NCBI GenBank assembly: GCA_024449915.1 | Contig: JAMZAV010001041.1 | Coordinates: forward strand, 620,001-684,000 | Source of the DNA: Sweltsa coloradensis | Lineage: Eukaryota > Arthropoda > Insecta > Plecoptera > Chloroperlidae | Length of the DNA stretch: 64,000 nucleotides | Direction: 5' to 3' | Shown here: piece by piece, positions 62,201 through 64,000 of the stretch | Layout of the letters: each line of letters begins with the position of its first letter | Numbering within the stretch: position 1 is the stretch's first letter | Notes under the pieces: generated by a model | Told to the model about the DNA's origin: nothing | What the model saw: the letters and a program-made list of their open reading frames with translations, nothing else | Database searches by the model: none | Translations under genes and position numbers: made by a program

Positions 62201-63340
62201 ATCGCGAAGGATGAGTTTTCGTATTCTTCCCTACAATCTTCACGATGACTTGTTTAAAGTTTGCAGACATGGAATAATAAATAGTGTGGGATATAGACTA
62301 GAGCTGTGAGATGATGAGCTTTTATTTCACTTTACTCTCGTATAATATGTATTTGACACGGGAAACACACTCGCGGTGATTGACTGCGGATTGCGAAGCT
62401 AGGGCGTCGCTAATGGCCGTGGTGTCATGCTCAAAGCTCTTGCACAGCCATATCTCGCGCTTGTTTTCAAAGTAATAATTGGCCCCTAAGAATAAAAGTC
62501 ATGTTACTTTTCAATTAATCTTCCTTACGTCGGTAATGGGGGCGTGCCTAGTTATGTGATATATGTTTCTCATCCCGACTTCCTCGTGTGCTAAAAGAGT
62601 GCTACAGTTGCTTTGTTTTCACTTATTGTAGCACACCCACAGTACGTATGTAAATGGTAGCTTGTGAATACAAAATGTATCCATGCAGGTGTAAAACAAT
62701 CCAGATCACACATTATATCACAATATTCCTATACTTTAAGCGTACAGTATTTGTTGGTGTAAACACCGTACAAATTGAATGATTGTTTCGCCTGCAGTTA
62801 AAAACATTGTTTTTTCCCTTAAAAAAAAACATTTTTATATTCGTATTTTAGCTTGATTATATTTATTTTAAAATGCATTTTCGAATCGTTTATTTAACGT
62901 ACTTTGTTTGGCAAATCATTGAATAGGCGTATAGTAGGCGTAACCTTTAACTGTCAATTACATGCTCTTGTTAATTAAAATTGTTATTTACCAGTTATAT
63001 TTCCAAATGTTACAATTGTAACTTTCAGGATGTTCGTGAAACTGGGGCGATTCAATATCAGTCTCTAGTTCGCCACGAGACGTCTTTTAAATTGCTCCAG
63101 AAATCGATACCAATTAGTTTCCCTATCACCAATGTCTGTTGGATAGAAACTTTTCATTCCACATTTATCCCCCCTCCCCTCCCCTTCCCCGGGGACTTTC
63201 CCCCTCATTTGCTTCAACCACTCGATGCAATTAGCTAACATTACACGCGGGGAAACTCACTAGCAATACAATTGAGTTGCACGATATTTTATCAGTGGTA
63301 ACATACTTTTTATTTTTGTGTTGTTGAAAGAGCAAGTTTG
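59263..63340. other. unique DNA, no gene supported
   Basis: Two longer minus-strand frames, 120 codons (60,838-61,200) and 114 codons (61,926-62,270), contain scattered Cys and basic residues but no recognisable spacing of a zinc finger or other domain. The second overlaps a TTGGTTCGATCCCCGAAGG B-box-like string at about 62,137-62,155. This could be part of another decayed tRNA-like sequence. No A box was found. Confidence 0.45.
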
Positions 63341-63347
63341 TAAAATG

Positions 63348-63400
63348 CGTGTGTTTGATCGTCACATCCAATACAGCAGGTCTGGAGTTCGGTCCCTGGT
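63348..63400 (+). repeat. possible SINE head fragment
   Basis: TCCAATACAGCAGGTCTGGAGTTCGGTCCCTGG has the same order as the anticodon arm and B box of the SINE head at 43,204, on the plus strand. It is short and diverged. It lies about 130 bp before the tail of a minus-strand copy. Confidence 0.35.
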
Positions 63401-63525
63401 CATTGTGATTGCGAATAGTATTGAGCATGCCAGTGACGTTGTTTCCAATTATTAAAGTACAAAGCACTTAGCATATGCAATTATTGTTACTTAATTACTA
63501 GGAAACGCTCAGTTGGACGCGTTGA

Positions 63526-63649
63526 TAATAATAATAATAATAATAATAATTAAAATAATTAATAATAATAATAATAAAATAATAATAATAAAATATAATA
63601 ATAATATAATAAATATAATAATAAAATAATAATATATATAATAAATTAT
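63526..63649 (-). repeat. (AAT)n microsatellite, SINE tail
   Basis: AAT repeats with irregular extra or missing bases along about 124 bp, leading directly into TTATTTAGAGTCTGCC, the 3' end of a minus-strand SINE. Other copies of the family carry AAAT or ATAC repeats in this place. Confidence 0.9.
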
Positions 63650-63770
63650 TTAGAGTCTGCCACACTCAGTTATATAACTGATTTTCAGTGGGGACTTAAT
63701 CAAAGCGACCAAGCAACCTGCAGGCCCGACGCAATCGACGATGAGCGATACCAACCAAGATCGATATTTT
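63650..63770 (-). mobile_element. SINE 3' part, abutted by another element
   Basis: Matches the 3' 120 bp of the copy at 42,788-43,204: TTTAGAGTCTGCC, ACTCAGTTATATAACTGATTTTCAGTGGGG, AATCAAAGCGACCAAGC, GACGCAATCGACGATGAG and ACCAACCAA. The match stops where the foldback-like element starts at 63,771. The missing body and head may lie beyond that element, outside this window. Confidence 0.75.
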
Positions 63771-64000
63771 TTGGATGAGCGTAGCGAGCGAAGCGAGATT
63801 CCATTCACTACACTGGGAAAAAAAATCCGAGTATTTTTTTTTCTCTTCTTTCATCTTTCTTCTTCTTTCTTTTTTTTGTATTTTTGTGTCTGTTAACACG
63901 ATTACGGCGAAACCGATACTCCGATTGCGATGAAACTTTGATGGAGGTCTTCGAAATCTCTGACTTAGAACTGCCACGTTTTGAGCGCAATCGGAATTTT
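63771..64000 (+). mobile_element. foldback-like element, copy C, cut by window end
   Basis: Begins TTGGATGAGCGTAGCGAGCG and AAGCGAGATTCCATTCACTACACTGG. It continues with CCGATACTCCGATTGCGATGAAA, GGTCTTCGAAATCTCTGA, AGAACTGCCACG and TTTTGAGCGCAATCG, colinear with 33,587-33,785. A pyrimidine-rich stretch replaces part of the middle. The right end is not in the window. The two minus-strand frames inside it (63,696-63,990) are incidental. Confidence 0.8.

Overview
This window looks like gene-poor, repeat-rich nuclear DNA from an invertebrate animal. It is AT-rich, CpG is not obviously depleted, no bacterial-style tightly packed reading frames are present, and several tRNA-derived SINE copies are scattered through it. 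I cannot name the species. No protein-coding gene can be supported. Every open frame of 60 to 128 codons is isolated, shows no recognisable domain, and is about the size expected by chance in 64 kb read in six frames. Short exons of a large gene could still be hidden, because I have no transcript or homology data.

Layout. Positions 1-13,800 are mostly unique AT-rich DNA. They hold a possible retroposon 3' end (560-645), tRNA-like SINE remnants (775-865, 8,690-8,826), a three-unit minisatellite (5,813-5,990) and a perfect 26-bp tandem duplication (9,737-9,788). Positions 13,807-13,965 are a second short tandem duplication. Positions 16,900-19,745 contain two tandem copies of a segment of about 1.3 kb. 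Between them lies one end of a hAT-like transposon. The second copy is indel-rich and looks like a noisy or alternative haplotype placed in tandem with the first.

Positions 19,750-33,580 are mostly unique. They contain long G and C tracts, one copy of a foldback-like element (24,655-24,965) and a minisatellite (31,260-31,460). A second, longer foldback-like copy lies at 33,582-34,145. Positions 39,430-43,204 hold a truncated SINE tail, a tRNA-like sequence (41,071-41,141) and the most complete SINE copy (42,788-43,204, minus strand) with a long tetranucleotide tail. Positions 48,247-50,247 hold a GA repeat, an 88-bp tandem duplication and a near-perfect 408-bp inverted repeat. The final 5 kb has further SINE pieces, and an AAT-tailed SINE directly abutted by a third foldback-like copy that runs off the window end.

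I see no operon, CRISPR array, biosynthetic cluster or defence system. The most useful observations are the probable haplotype/assembly duplication with its transposon empty site, the SINE family with changeable microsatellite tails, the long hairpin-forming repeat, and a dispersed 15-bp motif resembling a tRNA 3' end with CCA.
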